A stretch of DNA of 64,000 bases, from assembly GCA_017461665.1 (NCBI GenBank), contig JAFTXI010000041.1, forward strand, positions 1-64,000, in the 5' to 3' direction. This document shows positions 22,232 through 30,515 of the stretch, piece by piece; positions within the stretch are counted from its first letter, which is position 1; each line of letters begins with the position of its first letter. Origin of the DNA: Bacteroidales bacterium. Its GTDB lineage: Bacteria > Bacteroidota > Bacteroidia > Bacteroidales > F082. A program made the translations under genes and the position numbers. The notes under the pieces are model-generated. The model did no database searches. It saw only the letters and a list, made by a program, of their open reading frames with translations, and was not told the DNA's origin.

Positions 22232-22243
22232 AAAATGATTATA

Positions 22244-24718
22244 TCACTTTGTCTTACGTTTCTTAGAGTCATGTTCTTCGTCATAATAGCCGTAGCCATA
22301 ACCATAGCCTCTTCCGTAACCGTAACCATAGCCGTAACCACCGTAGCCGTAACTATAACGATAGCCATAACTTCCTTGGTAATTAATACCATTTACAACC
22401 AAGCTAACGCTATATTTTCTTTGTTCCAGATCGCTGATAACAACTTCGAGGGCTTTTTTGTTTGTTACACCTTGACGAATGATAAAGATTGAAGTATCAA
22501 CTTGTTTCATCAACAACAATGCATCCGTTACCCATAAGAGTGGAGGAGTATCGACGATGATATAATCGTATCTTTCTTTCAATTCAGTGAACATCTGTGA
22601 GCAGCGATCTGAAGCTATCAACTCGGCAGGATTTGGAGGAACCGGACCCGCAGTGACAATATCCAAGTTTGGTAATTTTCCTGAAGGCTGAATAATTTCG
22701 TCTATAGAAGCCTTACCAACCAAATAAGAACTCACACCTATTTTATTTGACAATCCGAACTCTTGATACAAACGAGGTTTACGTAGGTCCATACCAACCA
22801 ATACTGTTTTCTTACCATACATTGCGTAGATAGAAGCCATATTGATTGAGATGTATGTCTTTCCTATACCCGGGCTGTCGGCAATAACAGAGAAGATACA
22901 TTTATCTTTTCCTTTTACTATATATTCGATGTTTGTTCTGATAGATCTAAACGCTTCCGATACATGCGACTTAGGAGAATCTATAACGAATGTCGAACTT
23001 GAGTTAGAATCTCGTGGACTTGTATATGGAATTTGACCGATAATTGGTAATTTGGTAATCTTCTCAATATCGCTTCTTTCAATAACCTTAGTGTTGAGTA
23101 TCTCTTTAAGGAAGATGAAAGCTGCTGGAACAGCGCATCCTAAGACAACACATACGAGATATATCATCATGCTTCTTGGTGCAACCAAACGAGTTCTTGA
23201 CACACGAGCCTCATCTATAACGCTATTATCTGGACTATTACTTGCCATGACGATTTGAGCTTCGGCACGTTTCTGCATCAAGAACTTATAAAGTTCATCA
23301 TTCAAAGCGAACTTACGTTCATATCCTAAGTAAGCACGTTGTGTAGTAGGCAACAACTTGATTTGTTCTTCGTAAGATGCTATTTGATTCGATAACTCTT
23401 CTATTGTGACATTGGTGTTGTTGATCATATTGGTAATATTTTCTAACAACTGTTTCTTAGTCTGAATGATTTGCTCGTCAATAGTCTGAACGATAGGGTT
23501 TTTTTCTGTTGATGTTGCCAATTGTTCAGCCTTCTTCGACGATAGAGCCACCAACTCAGTAACGAGTCTGTTAAGCATCTGGTCTTGAATACCCATAGCA
23601 CTTGGAACAACAAGTTTATTCAAATCGTCTATATTTCTATTGATATATTCTTGAAGATTTGTATAATATTTAATACTTAATTCCAATTCCGACTTGCGTT
23701 TCTCTATCTCCTTGAGACGATTAAACATCTCTGTTGACTGTGCGCTCAAGTCCATGAAGTCGTTGCCTTCTTGGAAGACTTGAAGGTCTATTTCTGCTTT
23801 ATGCAAAGAGTCTTGGATTCCTATCAATTGTTCATCAATAAATATAACTGTATTTTCAGAAATCAAGTTCTTTTGCTCAAGGTTCCTTTCCATATATTCG
23901 TTAAGGAGTTGATTTAAATAGTCTGTGATTTTCTGAGGATTATTACCCTGGATAGAGAGGTTTAATATTGAGGAGTTCTTTGTGCCTTGAGCGATTGTCA
24001 AGTTACTCATCTCTGAGATAAGTGCCAATCTACTTTTCACTGTAAAACTATATTTAGGTATGAAATCATCTTTTGGATCAGGATCGTAGTTGCTATTTAA
24101 AACTATTCTAAATCTGTTATATCCGTTGTCAACCCATTCTCCAAAACGATATTCGCCTACGAAATCAGGAATTTCTGCAGAATATACATTCTCATTCTTT
24201 CCATAATCGTAGATATGGTATCTACCTTCTTTTAATTTTAATCGATAAGTACTGTTATCGAGGAATTCTATCTGATAGTTGTTTCCTACCATTTGTAAGG
24301 TATCGTAATCCAATTCCACGTTGAAAGGTGTTTCCTTATACAACTCTCTCGTTGCAATACGACCTTTGACATAATAAGAAACATTGAAGAAATCCAATTC
24401 CTTCATTGTTCTCTCTCTCAAGCTAAACGACTGAAGGATACCAATTTCGTTATCAATATTAATACTACTCTTGAATGTCAAGCCTGTCATCATGGATGTC
24501 GGGTCGATGCCCATCTTATCTTCCTTGACATAAATAGATGCGTTAGTTTGATAGACACTTGGTGTATATCTGTTGTAGATAAAACCTAAGGCTAATGCCA
24601 CTACTACACCTATCACAAAAAGATACCAATAACTTAATATCTTAATGATTATGACTTTTAAATCTAATGTTTCTTCCTCTTGATATTGAGGCTTTTTTTG
24701 TAATTCTGTATTATTCAT
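22244..24718 (-). CDS. Polysaccharide co-polymerase / tyrosine autokinase (Wzc-like)
   Basis: The 824-aa inner-membrane protein has a Wzz chain-length domain with membrane segments near residues 30-50 and 505-525 and a long coiled coil between them (about 260-480). The C-terminal BY-kinase domain has Walker A SPGIGKTYISINMA, Walker A' VLVGMDLRKPRL and Walker B YIIVDTPPLLWVTDA. The last 50 residues are a tyrosine-rich tail with about 15 Tyr in (G-Y)n repeats, which would be the autophosphorylation cluster. It controls polymer length together with the Wza-like exporter encoded just upstream (19 bp). Confidence 0.93.
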   Translation of the reverse strand: MNNTELQKKPQYQEEETLDLKVIIIKILSYWYLFVIGVVVALALGFIYNRYTPSVYQTNASIYVKEDKMGIDPTSMMTGLTFKSSINIDNEIGILQSFSLRERTMKELDFFNVSYYVKGRIATRELYKETPFNVELDYDTLQMVGNNYQIEFLDNSTYRLKLKEGRYHIYDYGKNENVYSAEIPDFVGEYRFGEWVDNGYNRFRIVLNSNYDPDPKDDFIPKYSFTVKSRLALISEMSNLTIAQGTKNSSILNLSIQGNNPQKITDYLNQLLNEYMERNLEQKNLISENTVIFIDEQLIGIQDSLHKAEIDLQVFQEGNDFMDLSAQSTEMFNRLKEIEKRKSELELSIKYYTNLQEYINRNIDDLNKLVVPSAMGIQDQMLNRLVTELVALSSKKAEQLATSTEKNPIVQTIDEQIIQTKKQLLENITNMINNTNVTIEELSNQIASYEEQIKLLPTTQRAYLGYERKFALNDELYKFLMQKRAEAQIVMASNSPDNSVIDEARVSRTRLVAPRSMMIYLVCVVLGCAVPAAFIFLKEILNTKVIERSDIEKITKLPIIGQIPYTSPRDSNSSSTFVIDSPKSHVSEAFRSIRTNIEYIVKGKDKCIFSVIADSPGIGKTYISINMASIYAMYGKKTVLVGMDLRKPRLYQEFGLSNKIGVSSYLVGKASIDEIIQPSGKLPNLDIVTAGPVPPNPAELIASDRCSQMFTELKERYDYIIVDTPPLLWVTDALLLMKQVDTSIFIIRQGVTNKKALEVVISDLEQRKYSVSLVVNGINYQGSYGYRYSYGYGGYGYGYGYGRGYGYGYGYYDEEHDSKKRKTK
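22282..22370 (-). repeat. Hexanucleotide repeat encoding a (Gly-Tyr)n tail
   Basis: Imperfect 6-bp units (GGCTAY / GGTTAC read on the minus strand) encode the G-Y tail of the kinase. Slippage by one unit keeps the frame, so tail length could vary between strains. Confidence 0.7.
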
Positions 24719-24737
24719 AATCGATTAGTTTTCAATT

Positions 24738-25556
24738 TTACTTCAAATAAACAATAACGAATGTGAAACATGTAACTAAAAGTGATATTGCCGAGATAAT
24801 TGTTCCGTAAGGTACGCTTGTGAAACCGAACTGTTTGGTCTTCAATGGTTCGACGTAGATAATATCATTGGGTTTAAGATAGTAATCTGGTGAGGAAAGG
24901 ATATTTGCATCATTAAGGTTTACTTTGACTATTTGAGAACCTTTTGGTGTTTGGTGTATAATCTTGATATTTGATTTATTTGCGAAGTCTGTTGCATTAC
25001 CTGCCAATGCCATTGCTTGGAAGATATTGATGTCAGACTGGTAAATCTGATATTGACCTGGACGTAAAACCTCTCCAAGGATTGTAAGGTTGAAAACACC
25101 CAACTTGACATAAACTATTGTTTCTTTAAGATATTCGTTCATAATAACTTGAACCTTAGATTGTATTTCATCAATGGTTAAGTCCTTAACGAAGACATCT
25201 CCAACGAAAGGCATATCGATGTTGCCATCAGCACCGACAGTATAGCCGTTGAGGTAGATTGCAGGGTTACCACTACTATTTGTTGTAGAAGAATAACCGT
25301 AAGTACCTTGATTCATTGAATTGAAATAAGCTGCGAATTTTTCGTCCAAACTTGCTATTCTGATGTAGAGGTTGTCACCTGGTTGGACTTTGTAGTTGAA
25401 GGTTCTCTCATTTTCATACTCAATAGACATGAAAACGCTGTCATTTAACATCTGTTCGTTTTGTAAATACAATATTTTCTTTTGCGATACGCATGAAGTG
25501 AACATTGAAATTCCCATTATTGCAATAGCACTTAAAATTAAAACTATCTTTTTCAT
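24738..25556 (-). CDS. Polysaccharide export outer-membrane lipoprotein (Wza-like)
   Basis: I place the start at the ATG at 25556. The longer frame begins at TTG and overlaps the preceding gene. From this start the protein begins MKKIVLILSAIAIMGISMF and the lipobox ends in T-S-C. The poly_export domain follows (YKVQPGDNLYIRIASL, then GNIDMPFVGDVFVKDLTIDEI) and an SLBB domain comes next (GVFNLTILGEVLRPGQYQIY). The C terminus has a hydrophobic helix (about the last 25 residues). It forms the outer-membrane channel for polymer export, working with the kinase encoded downstream. Confidence 0.92.
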   Translation of the reverse strand: MKKIVLILSAIAIMGISMFTSCVSQKKILYLQNEQMLNDSVFMSIEYENERTFNYKVQPGDNLYIRIASLDEKFAAYFNSMNQGTYGYSSTTNSSGNPAIYLNGYTVGADGNIDMPFVGDVFVKDLTIDEIQSKVQVIMNEYLKETIVYVKLGVFNLTILGEVLRPGQYQIYQSDINIFQAMALAGNATDFANKSNIKIIHQTPKGSQIVKVNLNDANILSSPDYYLKPNDIIYVEPLKTKQFGFTSVPYGTIISAISLLVTCFTFVIVYLK

Positions 25557-25569
25557 ATTTAGTAATTTT

Positions 25570-26058
25570 TTAACCAACGCATTTTAAAGTTATCTCTTCT
25601 ATACCGTACAGAGGATCTTTGGGGTACTTATTTTCTAACTTAAATGTATGTAAACCAACTTTTCCAAATGTCATTTCCTCATACAAAGGCAACTTAAACT
25701 CATAACAACCATTTATCTTCTCACCTTTCCAAACACCATCTTTATCCTTCAAATTAAATTGGAAATTTCTGGATCTGGAATCTTCTCCTTCGAGATCTTT
25801 AATTGTTAAGTTAAACAACAATCTACCATCTACTTCATTGCTAACGTATGCACTAGGATAATTATCGTTAACTTTAACTACCATCATTATGTTGTATTTA
25901 GTATCAGTTTTCTTTACATCAAACTCTCCATTAAGGAAATCAAACCTCGACCACTCACTGTTAGGGAATTCTTTAAAAATCACGATATTATCTTGTTCTT
26001 TTTTACAAGAAGTGAACAATAATAATGTGGCTATCAATATATTTAAAATGTAACGCAT
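25570..26058 (-). CDS. GldH-like lipoprotein
   Basis: The 162-aa protein has a lipoprotein signal (MRYILNILIATLLLFTSC). The mature part is all-beta in character: it begins with FKEFPNSEWSRFD, continues with KDKDGVWKGEKINGCYEFKLP and ends with GLHTFKLENKYPKDPLYGIEE. The order of segments resembles GldH gliding-motility lipoproteins, which stabilise the GldJ/T9SS apparatus. The similarity is recognised by pattern only. It is first in the operon with the Wza- and Wzc-like genes and is divergent from PBP2. Confidence 0.55.
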   Translation of the reverse strand: MRYILNILIATLLLFTSCKKEQDNIVIFKEFPNSEWSRFDFLNGEFDVKKTDTKYNIMMVVKVNDNYPSAYVSNEVDGRLLFNLTIKDLEGEDSRSRNFQFNLKDKDGVWKGEKINGCYEFKLPLYEEMTFGKVGLHTFKLENKYPKDPLYGIEEITLKCVG

Positions 26059-26131
26059 TGGTATTATATTTCAACTTGCGAAAATAACACTTTTTTCTTT
26101 TATAATGACAATTTAATTAAGGTATTTTTTA

Positions 26132-26139
26132 TAATTTTG
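26132..26139 (+). promoter_or_regulatory. Candidate -7 element for PBP2/RodA operon
   Basis: TAATTTTG matches TAnnTTTG and lies 25 bp before the chosen PBP2 ATG. A weak TTTA lies upstream. Confidence 0.4.
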
Positions 26140-26163
26140 TTTCCGTTTAAATTGGGTCTTATA

Positions 26164-27966
26164 ATGATAAAAAACAGGGTCAATCATTCGTCGAGAAAAT
26201 ACGTTATCATCGCAATATTTTTTGTTGTGATAATGATCTTGTTGATAAAATTATTTCTGATACAGCTTGTAGATCAATCTTATAAGACATCTTCCGACAA
26301 TAACACTCTTCGTTATATAACGCAGTATCCTGCTCGAGGAAAGATCTTCGATCGTAATGGAAAGCTTTTGGTTTATAACGAAGCCATTTACGACTTAATG
26401 GTCATTCCCAAGCAAGTCAAAAATTTGGATACGATTGCTTTTTGTTCTTCCTTAGACATCTCTCGCGATTTCTTTAATGAAAAGATGAAGAAAGCGCGAC
26501 GTTATTCCCCTTTCAGTCCTTCTGTTTTTATGTCGCAGATAACCAAGGAAGAATACGGAAAAGTAGCCGAGAGTCTGCATCAATTTCCAGGTTTTTATTT
26601 TCAGACGCGTTCTGTCAGAAACTATCCTTATCCTATTGCAGCTCACGCCTTAGGCAACATCGGTGAGGTCGATAAGAAAGACTTGGAAAAAGATTCCTAT
26701 TACAAAGTCGGCGACTATATAGGCAAGTCGGGTATCGAGAATTTCTATGAGAATGAACTTCGAGGAGAGAAAGGTATGAAGATCATTGTTGTGGATGTTC
26801 ACAACAGAGAGAAAGAGAGTTTTATGGAAGGTCAGTTCGACACTCTTCCCGTCGCTGGAAAAGATATTTATTTAGGCTTAGATGCAGAGTTGCAGTTGTA
26901 TGGTGAGGCTCTTATGAAAGACAAGACTGGTTCTATTGTGGCTATAGAACCTTCTACAGGTCAGATACTTGCGATGGTAACAAGTCCGGCTTACGATCCT
27001 AACGAACTCGTTGGAAGAGTACGCGGAGAGAATTATCACAGACTTCTGAACGACACATTAAAACCTCTTTTTAATCGCGCCACAAGCGGCATCTATCCTC
27101 CTGGTTCCACCTTCAAGATGGTTAACGGTTTGATTGCCTTACAAAGTGGTGCCATCAATAGTAACACTAAATTTCCTTGTAGCGGAAAAGAAAGTCAGCC
27201 AATACGTTGTACTCACTTTCACAGCAACCAAGTGGCACTTACCGAGGCAATAGAGAACTCTTGTAACCCGTATTTTTGGGAAGCATTCAGAGAGATGTTC
27301 GCATCTTCGCGTTTTGCCTCATCGAAAGAAGCTTATTCTTTCTGGTATGACTTAGTCGTAAGTTTTGGATTAGGAAACACTTACAAGACAGATATTCCTT
27401 CAGAAGTCTCGGGTAATATTCCAAATAGCTCTTTCTACGACAAGATGTATCGCGGAGTTTGGAACTCATTAACAATAAGGTCGTTGAGTATCGGTCAGGG
27501 TGAGATACTTGTAACTCCGCTTCAACTCGCCAATATGGCTGCTGCCATAGGAAACGAAGGTTTTTATTATCCACCGCATTTCATAAAATCATTTAGCGAC
27601 GACTCTCCTTTAGATTCCGTAATGACAACAAAAATGACTATCGATATCAAGCCTAAGTATTTCAAAGACGTGAAGATAGGAATGTGTCGCGTGTTTGAAG
27701 GAGAGAGCGGTACTGCGCGTTTCTCAAAGATAGACAGCATCCAAGTCGCGGGTAAGACTGGCACCGCCGAGAATCCTCATGGCGACGACCACTCTCTATT
27801 CATGGGCTTCGCTCCAGCCGACAATCCTCAGATTGCCATCGCTGTGGTGGTTGAAAACGCTGGCTTCGGCTCACAATGGGCTGCACCAATAGCAAGTCTA
27901 ATGATTGAGAGATACTTACGCGGTTATATCAAAGATACAAAGAAAGAAAAAAGATTTATAGAATAG
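26164..27966 (+). CDS. mrdA: Penicillin-binding protein 2 (elongation transpeptidase)
   Basis: I use the ATG at 26164. The longer frame starts at a TTG that overlaps the likely promoter. The 600-aa protein has one N-terminal membrane helix (about residues 13-33) and a PBP dimerisation domain with ARGKIFDRNGKLLVYNEA. The transpeptidase domain has active-site S315-T-F-K318, S366-C-N and K531-T-G-T. It cross-links peptidoglycan during rod elongation with RodA, encoded downstream. Confidence 0.96.
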   Translation: MIKNRVNHSSRKYVIIAIFFVVIMILLIKLFLIQLVDQSYKTSSDNNTLRYITQYPARGKIFDRNGKLLVYNEAIYDLMVIPKQVKNLDTIAFCSSLDISRDFFNEKMKKARRYSPFSPSVFMSQITKEEYGKVAESLHQFPGFYFQTRSVRNYPYPIAAHALGNIGEVDKKDLEKDSYYKVGDYIGKSGIENFYENELRGEKGMKIIVVDVHNREKESFMEGQFDTLPVAGKDIYLGLDAELQLYGEALMKDKTGSIVAIEPSTGQILAMVTSPAYDPNELVGRVRGENYHRLLNDTLKPLFNRATSGIYPPGSTFKMVNGLIALQSGAINSNTKFPCSGKESQPIRCTHFHSNQVALTEAIENSCNPYFWEAFREMFASSRFASSKEAYSFWYDLVVSFGLGNTYKTDIPSEVSGNIPNSSFYDKMYRGVWNSLTIRSLSIGQGEILVTPLQLANMAAAIGNEGFYYPPHFIKSFSDDSPLDSVMTTKMTIDIKPKYFKDVKIGMCRVFEGESGTARFSKIDSIQVAGKTGTAENPHGDDHSLFMGFAPADNPQIAIAVVVENAGFGSQWAAPIASLMIERYLRGYIKDTKKEKRFIE

Positions 27967-27978
27967 TAATAATGTGGA

Positions 27979-28003
27979 CATTGACAGTTGACTGTTGTCC
28001 GCC
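27979..28003 (+). repeat. Dispersed GTTGACTGTTGTC repeat (intergenic copy)
   Basis: The spacer between PBP2 and RodA contains TTGACAGTTGACTGTTGTCC, a copy of the repeat that appears in frame inside genes at about 32850, 35561, 43018 and 44991. Confidence 0.6.
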
Positions 28004-28015
28004 GAAGGAAAAGTA

Positions 28016-29275
28016 ATGACAACGAGAAATAATATAATAGGAAGAATCGACTGGGTATTGTTGCTGATGTATCTCGCATTAGTATTCATAGGTGTATCAG
28101 CGATTTACGCTGCTGCTTTCAATGAGACGCATCCGAATTTATTCGATATGTCGCAGCATTATGGAAAACAGGTTTTGTTTGTTGGAGTGAGTCTCCTTGC
28201 TGGCTTCTTCATCATGCTCATCGATGCAAAATTCTTTAATGCTTTTGCTTACATAATATATGGATTATCAATACTTTTACTTTTATATGTATTAGTTGGA
28301 GGCGCGACTATAGCAGGTTCGCGTTCTTGGATACAGTTAGGGGGATTCTCTTTCCAGCCGTCCGAGTTCGCCAAGTTCGGAACAGCGTTGGCTGTCGCTC
28401 ACTATCTTGGTGACATCAAGACAGACTTCTCCAAACCAAAAACACAGATGATTGCTTACGCCTTGGTACTCTTCCCGATGATGCTCGTTTTATGTCAAGG
28501 CGACGCCGGCTCGGCTCTCGTGTTCTTGGTATTTATCTTGGTTTTTTATCGTGAGGGAATGTCGGGAAAGATACTTTTGGCAGGACTTCTTGCCGTATTA
28601 TTATTCTTGCTTACACTCTATTTTTCAAAATGGTATGTACTTATCGGATTGATGGTCATATTTGTTGGATTATTCTTCCTTGTAGAAAGGACGAAAAAGA
28701 ACATCTGGAAAATGATAGCCGTTTTTACCATTTCGGTAGTGATGATTTTCTCCGTCGATTTCTTTTTCTACAAGGTTTTGAAACAACATCAGAGGACGCG
28801 TATTAATATAATATTAGGTATTGAAAAAGATATTTACGGTGTTGGATATAATTTGCATCAGTCGAAGATTGCTATCGGTTCCGGAGGTTTCTCTGGCAAG
28901 GGCTATCTGCAAGGTACGATGACAAAATACAACTTCGTTCCAGAACAACACACCGACTTCATTTTCTGTACTATAGGAGAAGAGTTTGGTTTCATTGGCT
29001 CGTTTGTTCTACTATCTCTCTATTTCGCTTTTCTTGTCAGGATTATATTGCTTGCAGAAAGGCAGCGATCGGCGTTCAGTAGGATTTATGGTTACGCCAT
29101 CGCCTCGATAATGTTTTTCCATCTCATGGTAAACATCGGAATGACAATAGGATTGATGCCTGTCATCGGAATCCCACTGCCATTCATGAGTTACGGAGGA
29201 TCAAGCCTCCTAATGTTTAGCATGATGTTTTTCGTCTTTTTGAAACAAGACGCTAATAGGATGAACATCTTGTAG
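28016..29275 (+). CDS. rodA: Rod-shape-determining protein RodA (SEDS glycosyltransferase)
   Basis: The ATG at 28016 is the likely start; an in-frame TTG at 27995 lies inside a repeat. The 419-aa membrane protein has about ten helices and SEDS motifs: GSRSWIQLGGFSFQPSEFAK, GDAGSALVF, PEQHTDFIFCTIGEEFGFIG and GIPLPFMSYGGSSLLMFSMM. It polymerises glycan strands with PBP2 as partner. The last three residues are NIL. It is convergent with pfkA across an inverted-repeat spacer. Confidence 0.95.
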   Translation: MTTRNNIIGRIDWVLLLMYLALVFIGVSAIYAAAFNETHPNLFDMSQHYGKQVLFVGVSLLAGFFIMLIDAKFFNAFAYIIYGLSILLLLYVLVGGATIAGSRSWIQLGGFSFQPSEFAKFGTALAVAHYLGDIKTDFSKPKTQMIAYALVLFPMMLVLCQGDAGSALVFLVFILVFYREGMSGKILLAGLLAVLLFLLTLYFSKWYVLIGLMVIFVGLFFLVERTKKNIWKMIAVFTISVVMIFSVDFFFYKVLKQHQRTRINIILGIEKDIYGVGYNLHQSKIAIGSGGFSGKGYLQGTMTKYNFVPEQHTDFIFCTIGEEFGFIGSFVLLSLYFAFLVRIILLAERQRSAFSRIYGYAIASIMFFHLMVNIGMTIGLMPVIGIPLPFMSYGGSSLLMFSMMFFVFLKQDANRMNIL

Positions 29276-29356
29276 AATCTCAAAAATTCAGAAATTCAAA
29301 ACCTTAGAATCCTAATTTTATTTTGAGATTTTGAGATTCTGAGGTTCTGAGATTTA
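29276..29356. repeat. Inverted low-complexity repeat (possible terminator)
   Basis: AATCTCAAAAATTCAGAAATTC-type sequence on the left is imperfectly complementary to TTGAGATTCTGAGGTTCTGAG on the right, so the spacer can fold into a long hairpin between convergent rodA and pfkA. The same word family (AACCTCAGAA, GAGATTTTGAG) flanks the terminator at 56697. Confidence 0.6.
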
Positions 29357-29358
29357 AA

Positions 29359-30453
29359 TTAAATTCCCAACGAGATTCCTAATCCCATCGCGGTATTGAC
29401 CAAGTAGCTATCCATTGTGACCAAATTCATCTTTGCCACAGCGTCTTTCAATGGAACAGAGATAATGTTTGGATGGCGATAAGCCACCATGCTTCCATAT
29501 TCTTGATTCAAGACCATCTCAAAAGCCTTGACGCCGAACTGCGACGCGAGGACTCTGTCGTATGCTACTGGCACACCACCTCTTTGAAGATGCCCTAATG
29601 TTGTCTCGCGCATATCGTGTTCAAAACCTGCTGCTTTCATCTGTTCGATGAATTTCTGTCCGATACCACCTAACTTCACATTTTCATAACCTACTTCCTT
29701 ACTCACTTCGTAGACCTGCTGTCCGTCTTTAGGTTTCGCACCTTCGGAAATAACGACCACAGCGAAACCTCTATCATGAACGAATCTACTTTCCAATTTC
29801 GCCTTGACTTTCTCGATGTCGTAAGGAAACTCAGGAAGGAGACACACTTCCGCTCCGCCCCCAATCGCTGCGTTTAAAGCAATCCAACCAGCGTCGCGTC
29901 CCATCACCTCCAATACAAAAACTCTGTTGTGACTCGCAGCCGTCGTCACTAACTTATCTACCGACTCTGTCGCAATTTCAACGGCTGTCTGAAAACCGAA
30001 GGTGCTGTCAGTCATCGATAAATCGTTGTCGATAGTCTTTGGAACGCCTATTATATTTAATCCCTTTTCATACAACTTTTGCGAGATTCTCTGCGAACCG
30101 TCTCCTCCAATATTGATGACACAGTCGATGCCCATGTATTGCAGCTTCTTTATCATCTCATCAGAACGGTCAACTGTTGTCCAAGTACCGTTGTTGTTTC
30201 TCACGGGCCATGAGAACGGGCCTCCTTTATTCGTTGTTTCTAAGATGGTTCCGCCTCTGAAATGTATTCCTCTCACGCTCTCCGGTGTGAGTCTGACTAT
30301 CTCCGACGGTTCCCATAACACTCCGTTAAATGCTTGAATACTACCGAGAACCTCCCAATCTTTCTCCTGCGAAGCTCTCTTGACGATGGCTCTTATCACG
30401 GCATTCAAGCCCGGACAATCGCCACCTCCTGTTAATACTAATACTCGTTTCAT
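29359..30453 (-). CDS. pfkA: 6-phosphofructokinase
   Basis: The 364-aa enzyme phosphorylates fructose-6-phosphate. It starts LVLTGGGDCPGLNAVIRAIV and has IGGDGS at residues 115-120, VPKTIDNDL at 137-145 and VLEVMGRDAGWIA, then GHLQRGGVP. The signature is mixed: G119 corresponds to G104 of E. coli PfkA (ATP type), but K139 replaces G124, as in pyrophosphate-dependent enzymes. Family knowledge links G104 to ATP use, so ATP is the more likely donor. Confidence 0.93.
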   Translation of the reverse strand: MKRVLVLTGGGDCPGLNAVIRAIVKRASQEKDWEVLGSIQAFNGVLWEPSEIVRLTPESVRGIHFRGGTILETTNKGGPFSWPVRNNNGTWTTVDRSDEMIKKLQYMGIDCVINIGGDGSQRISQKLYEKGLNIIGVPKTIDNDLSMTDSTFGFQTAVEIATESVDKLVTTAASHNRVFVLEVMGRDAGWIALNAAIGGGAEVCLLPEFPYDIEKVKAKLESRFVHDRGFAVVVISEGAKPKDGQQVYEVSKEVGYENVKLGGIGQKFIEQMKAAGFEHDMRETTLGHLQRGGVPVAYDRVLASQFGVKAFEMVLNQEYGSMVAYRHPNIISVPLKDAVAKMNLVTMDSYLVNTAMGLGISLGI

Positions 30454-30456
30454 ATT

Positions 30457-30512
30457 CTATGGCTTTGAGCTATGAGCTATGAGCTTCTCACAGCCCGTAG
30501 CTCGTAGCAAAA
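30457..30512. repeat. Dispersed GAGCTATGAGC repeat between pfkA and aspS
   Basis: TGAGCTATGAGCTATGAGCT is followed by AGCCCGTAGCTCGTAGC, giving an imperfect inverted repeat. It fills nearly the entire spacer. Confidence 0.55.
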
Positions 30513-30515
30513 TTA

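Noticed and set aside
22235-22492. Hydrophobic 85-aa frame on the plus strand
   Set aside because: It is the antisense reading of the Gly-Tyr repeat of the Wzc-like kinase. The V/T/I repeats are a by-product.
27995-28015. TTG start for rodA giving seven extra residues
   Set aside because: The codons lie within a dispersed repeat, and the ATG at 28016 gives the usual RodA N terminus.
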